Shown in pieces: positions 59,310-64,000 of a DNA stretch of 64,000 bases. A model generated the notes under the pieces. The model did not search any database, was not told where the DNA came from, and saw only the letters and a program-made list of their open reading frames with translations. Both the position numbers and the translations under genes were made by a program. The first letter of the stretch is position 1. Each line of letters starts with the position of its first letter. Origin of the DNA: Polytrichum commune (taxonomy: Eukaryota; Streptophyta; Polytrichopsida; Polytrichales; Polytrichaceae); contig OX485809.1 of NCBI GenBank assembly GCA_950295325.1, positions 17,424,001 through 17,488,000 of the forward strand. Direction: 5' to 3'.

Positions 59310-61629
59310 CATTCTAGGTCGGTGGGGACATATCCCATTGGTGGGCCCATTTGAATGACATTTGAGATGCAAGCAACACTAAAAAATCTCAAGTTTTGCA
59401 ACAAAATAACTTGCATGTCAAAGCAAAGTGCAATATTCACAAAGTCTCAAACACATGTGTTTTAGGGTTTTGCAAAAGAAACATACTCTTACTGCAAACC
59501 GAGACATTGTCGCCATAGTTTGGGTGGGTTATGACAACATTTTACTAGAATCATGTAGCCCTATATTGTTCATAAGTTGAGGTTCAAAATAAAAGGGACG
59601 ATTTCCAAAATTTATTGTGCCAATATGTGCATTGTTCCTCAAGGTATCAAACTTTCAAATGGCATTAAAAATGGAAGTAAGTCATTTTGGAAAATTATAG
59701 TTTCAAATGTTTATATAAGGAACAATTGAAGCATTTCAATGAATAGCCGGTTGATGATAAAGAAAAGTAAGTACAGTGATTGAGTTGGCTCAAATTTCTC
59801 CTCAAAGTTTACTTTAAAGTTTGTTGTTATGATCAATAGTCTCTCATTCACACCAACCTAGAGTTGAGATCAACCCTATTATTTTAGATGAAAAAAGGTC
59901 ATGTGGTATAATTTTAAAATGGAAATATAATGTTATGTCATTTTTCATGGATGGAATAGTCAAAATCATTATAAATGTTGGATAAAATTGTTTGTTATGG
60001 ATGGTCATGTCCATTTTTGAACAAAACTCTAGAATATCATCCACATGTGGCTTCATCTCTCCAATAATTGTTGCCATAGTTCATTCTTCTTAATCATTTA
60101 TAGAAAAAGGTTGGTTGAGATTATTTCTCTCCCTTTTTTTCGTGGAGACAAAAGACAAAAAGGACCAACGCCAAGAATGAATTAAGAACCAAGAGGACAC
60201 ACCCACTTGGACCTCAAATTTCATACCAATAATAGAAATACACAAATCATGAGAGTCTTAAACCAAAATTGTATTTTCTATGTAAGTGATCACACATGCC
60301 CTCCCTACAAGCATGTTAAGCATATTGTCTATACTATGAGCACATAGTCCAACCTCAATGTCTATTCCTAACTACAAACCTCGCCATAGTATAGCACAAC
60401 GTTTGGGGAGGCTTTTGGGCATAATTGGCAAGTCTTGGAAGCAATAGAATTTTGATCTTCTGGTTCTACTTCATAACTTTGAGGAATATTATATAAATTC
60501 CTCTAAAATGATGGGTAGAGTCCAAGAAGTCTTAAACTTGAACTGATTAACTATTTCTCAAACTTAACTTATTCATCTGTAACTACACTAAATAATCCTA
60601 TTACTATGGGCCACAATAAATTTATAAAGCCCGTGCTCCTTTTCATAATGAGAACTAATGTGGGCCACATTAATTATCAACACACGCTAAATTTCTAGTA
60701 GAAAATTAGCATGGGCCGCATTAATTGTTTTTCTAGGAAATTGACATCAGTGATTAGATTATTTAGTCTCATAAAAAAATCCATCGTGTTAGTCGGAAGT
60801 CTTCATGAAGACTTAGCAGAAGACTTGGGGTCTAGACCCATGCTAAATCCACCTTGCCTAGAAAATTACTATGGCCCATGGTAATTTTACACCCACACTA
60901 ATATGACTATTTTGTGTATGGTAGGGGGGCTAAAACCAACACCCCACCCAAAACAACACCTATAAACGCCTCCCAATTGCCACACTCTACTACCTTTAAC
61001 CAGTCCCCATGGAAGAGGAGTGCATGGGCCCACAAAGTGACATGTTCGGTTCAAGGTGGGTTTAGGGTGACTTGCTAGTGCCTATTCTAGCCATTCTATT
61101 CACACGGAGGGGGGGGGGGGCAAGATGGTGACTATACATACAAGGCTCGGTTACGGGGCACAAAGCCAAGGGGGTCGATACCCAGGATGCAAAGAGACTT
61201 TTCTACAACCAAACCAGGTCAGATCATGGAGGTGGCCATGTGGCATTGCATACTGCTACTAGTTGGGCTTTGATCTAGCTTGAGTCTAGTACCCAACTAT
61301 GTTGGGTTGAGGCTAGGTAATGAAGGCAAGGGTCCTCATCACATGCAAGCCCATCATACAAGGGGCGTAAGGGTTGTGTTAAAGAAGCTAGTGGTTTTGA
61401 CTTTGAATATTCATCAAATATTCAATTGATGCAAATAATTTTTAATTTATACCTATGTTTTGCCCAAAGACTAATATGAAATTTTTTTTTTTATGTCAAC
61501 CACATTGCCATATGTATGTGCAATAGCTTCAAGTGTTGGTTTAAGCACCTTCAACCTTAGCAGTCAGTCCTCCCCCTTCATAGGTATACCACACAAGTCT
61601 AAAAAGAAGATTGACCCACCACATAAGAC
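59310..61629. other. No gene recognised; poly(G) 61109-61120
   Basis: AT-rich DNA with no supported coding frame. Near 60600-60900 the words 'ttagcatgggcc', 'atgggccacattaat', 'ctatggcccatggtaatt' recur in both orientations, hinting at an old inverted-repeat element of about 300 bp whose ends I cannot fix. Confidence 0.4.
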
Positions 61630-61632
61630 TTA

Positions 61633-62123
61633 GGGCCACTTCACACACAAGATTGATTGAGGGCCCGTGGCCGTTGCACTTCAAGCACTCTCATTGGTGG
61701 AAAATCCGGAGCCGGTCCAAGTTCTCTTCACACTATGCTTGAGGGACCAACGGAGTAAGTGAATGCAAGATGGATGTAAAGTCTACATGGATTCCTACAT
61801 GCCATCAAATGGATCATGGTTTATGGTCACTAAGCTTATTTTCAAAAACCACCTCTTGGAGGCAGGCCCAACACAAAACTGGGAGACCAGGGCACTCCAA
61901 AATCTGAAACCCGTGGACTTATTATATTTTATCATCTGGGAGGACCATGCATGAAGAGAAATAGCCCAACTAGTTGAGGACCCAATCACATACGATTCCA
62001 CACTACACTTAAGGACCCATGACCACATTAAATGATGTTGGAAGTGTGTTGGGACGGCCTTTGGACACTTTCTTTTGGGCTCTAACAATTTCATGGTCAT
62101 GGCTCGTGTGTTTGAAGCGGCCC
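61633..62123 (+). mobile_element. Harbinger-like MITE, family H1, short form
   Basis: Left gggccacttcacacacaaga, right gtgtttgaagcggccc, perfect TTA duplications at 61630-61632 and 62124-62126. Length 491 bp. Confidence 0.8.
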
Positions 62124-62553
62124 TTAAGTTATACCTAATGTAGTTTCCTGGCACCTCTCAGAATATGCTCATAATATGCTCCACTGCTGTTGTTAGAAAA
62201 TAGCAAGCGGTCTCTATTTACTCTTGAGGAATCATTAAATTTAAGCCTATAATTTCCTATGTTGCAAGGTTGCAATCATTCTCTCTCTCTATATATATAT
62301 ATTGAAGGAATCATTAAATGTATATATGTTGCCATTGCTTGCCCGAGTCAATGAGCTTCAAGCCTTAAGGATCAGACCTAGTCTTTAAAGCTTTCAGGTA
62401 TTGGAACATACTGTTTCGAGTATGTACATACACTCTCCAGGTAACAGGGGACCTGTTTTTTACTTCTATTTTTATTTGCCCCAGAATATAAGCTAAACAT
62501 GGTCACATACAGCAATTGATGAATTCGGGTTTATTGAGGCGACAAGAGTCTGA

Positions 62554-63045
62554 GGACGACTTCACACACGAGCCAAGAGCCGTGACCATGAAATTGTGAG
62601 AGCCCAATTGAAAGTGTCCAAGACCGTCCCAACACACCTCCACACTCATTTAGTGTGGTCACGGGTCCTTCAGTGTAGTGTGAAGTCGTATGTGACCGGG
62701 CCCTCAACCAAATGTTATTTCAATGAATTTCTCTTCACGCGGGTCCTCACACATGGTAAAATAGAATAAATCAATGGTTGTGAGCATTCGGAGTGCTATG
62801 GTCTCCCGGTTTTGTGTTAGGCTTTGCCTCCAAGAGGTGGTTTTTGAAAATAGTCCCACTGACTGTGAAACATGATCCATTTGATGTCATGTAAGAATCC
62901 ATGTAGACTTTACATCCATCTTGCATTCACTTACTTTGTTGGTCCCTCAAGCGTAGTGTGAAGTGAACTTGGACTAGCTCCACCTTTTCCACCAATGAGA
63001 GTGCTCGAAGTGTAGTGGTCACGGGCACTTAGTCTCGTGTGTGGC
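62554..63045 (-). mobile_element. Harbinger-like MITE, family H1, short form, inverted
   Basis: Left ggacgacttcacacacgagc preceded by TGA; right end damaged (ctcgtgtgtggc). Interior is the complement of 61633-62123, 430 bp away. A short TA microsatellite lies between them at about 62290-62301. Confidence 0.72.
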
Positions 63046-63049
63046 TATG

Positions 63050-63765
63050 AGTTTGGGTCCTGCACATCTAAGGGTCCAGCCGCACCATCTAAGAGAATTA
63101 GCTAGCTTATAAGTTAGTGACGATTAGCTAACCAAAATGCTACATTGATTATCCCAATTAGTGCATGTAGTTCCAATTTTCAAAACACACATTTTTTTGC
63201 CAAATCTCAATGTTAGCAAGGGTTGAATTTTTTACTGAGTGATACCAAATTCATGAATACATGCTCATTTACCATACATTTCAAGAAAATTAGTGTATTC
63301 TCTAAGGAGCTTGTGGAGTGATAAAAAAATAATATTATGCTAACACATGCCTATCAATAAATAATGCCATGATTAATAATGCCAATACTTTCAATGAATA
63401 ATGTTGCTATGAATAGTGTTTTCAATACAAAGTGTTGAGATGTTTCCTAGATCTTTTGGTGGCAAAAACTTCTTAGTGTAAAGACTTTAGTATCACCTTC
63501 ATCAATTGTATCATCAGTGTAGCTACCGAAAATCAAGCTGCACCACCCTATACTTAGGAGAATTAGCTAACTTTTCATTTGATCATTTAAATATAAACCT
63601 TTAATTATCTAAGTTGTTTGTCCGTAGGTAGATTAGCTGCCATATAGGTTAGCTACCTCATATGTTAGCTAATTCTCTTAACCAGGCAATGCGGGCACAC
63701 TATAACTCATTTTAGTGGTTACTTACTAATTGAAGCCTTAACTGGAAAGTGCAGCTACACCCTAA
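63050..63765. repeat. Outer repeat split by a MITE
   Basis: Parts before 63139 and after 63524 share words with 10950-12070 (agttagtgaggatta, ttagctacctcatatgttagct, aatgcgggcaca, gaagccttaactggaaagtgc). Ends resemble 'ctgcaccaccctatacttagg' in inverted arrangement. A CTACATTGATTATCCC element fills the middle. Confidence 0.5.
63140..63523. mobile_element. CTACATTGATTATCCC-family MITE, copy 3
   Basis: Left end ctacattgattatcccaatt intact; right end eroded (tcatcagtgtag). The interior matches 25712-26093 and 28005-28412 in order and orientation. Inserted in the outer repeat 63050-63765. Confidence 0.7.
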
Positions 63766-64000
63766 TATGGCCTAAGTTGCAGTAGAGTTAATCGTAAAGT
63801 ATACATATATGGGCTTCAACCTAAAGAAAAAAAGAAAAAAAAATGACTTAGATGTTGCCACCAGAGTGACTTTATAGTGTTGCTTCATTTCCAAGTTAGT
63901 CTAAGGCCCACTCTACATGAGGAATCAAGGCCTATTTGGGGCATTGACATGCATATATCCTTGTATGTGATTGGTCTAGTCCACTAAATCAACCCCAAGG

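Noticed and set aside
1-64000. CRISPR arrays, bacterial operons, ribosome binding sites and rRNA genes
   Set aside because: None seen. Introns and plant retroelements show nuclear DNA, and the repeats are transposons or microsatellites without regular spacers.

Overview
This window is nuclear DNA from a land plant. The evidence is a multi-exon HAK/KUP/KT potassium transporter with GT-AG introns, two copies of an NTF2-like (SigF-like) gene with a shared intron position, Ty3/gypsy and several non-LTR retrotransposon remnants, a tRNA-like SINE, and many plant-style MITEs. I cannot name the species. The AT-rich, repeat-laden setting would suit a large seed-free plant genome, but that is only a guess.

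Layout. Bases 1-660 hold a diverged tandem repeat of about 330 bp. Bases about 1410-6460 hold a 5'-truncated, frameshifted non-LTR retrotransposon on the + strand. In order it carries reverse transcriptase, an unusual 326-codon domain, RNase H, a CCHC knuckle and a restriction-like endonuclease. Bases 6.5-22.8 kb are repeat country: inverted-repeat elements of at least seven families, several with target-site duplications. A first NTF2-like gene lies at 23079-24514 (minus strand). Bases 25-29 kb hold a SINE with a 15-bp target duplication and more MITEs. Bases 29.5-34.1 kb are a retrotransposon nest: a second copy of the R2-like/RNase H LINE (minus strand) sits inside a Ty3/gypsy reverse transcriptase, and that appears to lie inside a third, unrelated LINE. 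A second NTF2-like gene lies at 35050-36199 (minus) and a complete ten-coding-exon potassium transporter at 37474-42363 (minus). Upstream of the transporter is a CpG-rich segment near 44.4-44.9 kb. From 45 kb to the end I see no convincing host gene, only MITEs, homopolymer tracts and unassigned DNA.

Only three host genes look intact: the transporter, which would move K+ into the cell or out of the vacuole, and the two NTF2-like paralogues, whose biochemical role is not established. All three are on the minus strand but nothing suggests they work together. The other recognised coding sequence is mobile-element debris.

The observation most worth following up is the retrotransposon domain between reverse transcriptase and RNase H. 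It is kept in two diverged copies and looks, by eye, like the core of a PCIF1-type adenine methyltransferase with an altered catalytic NPPF motif.
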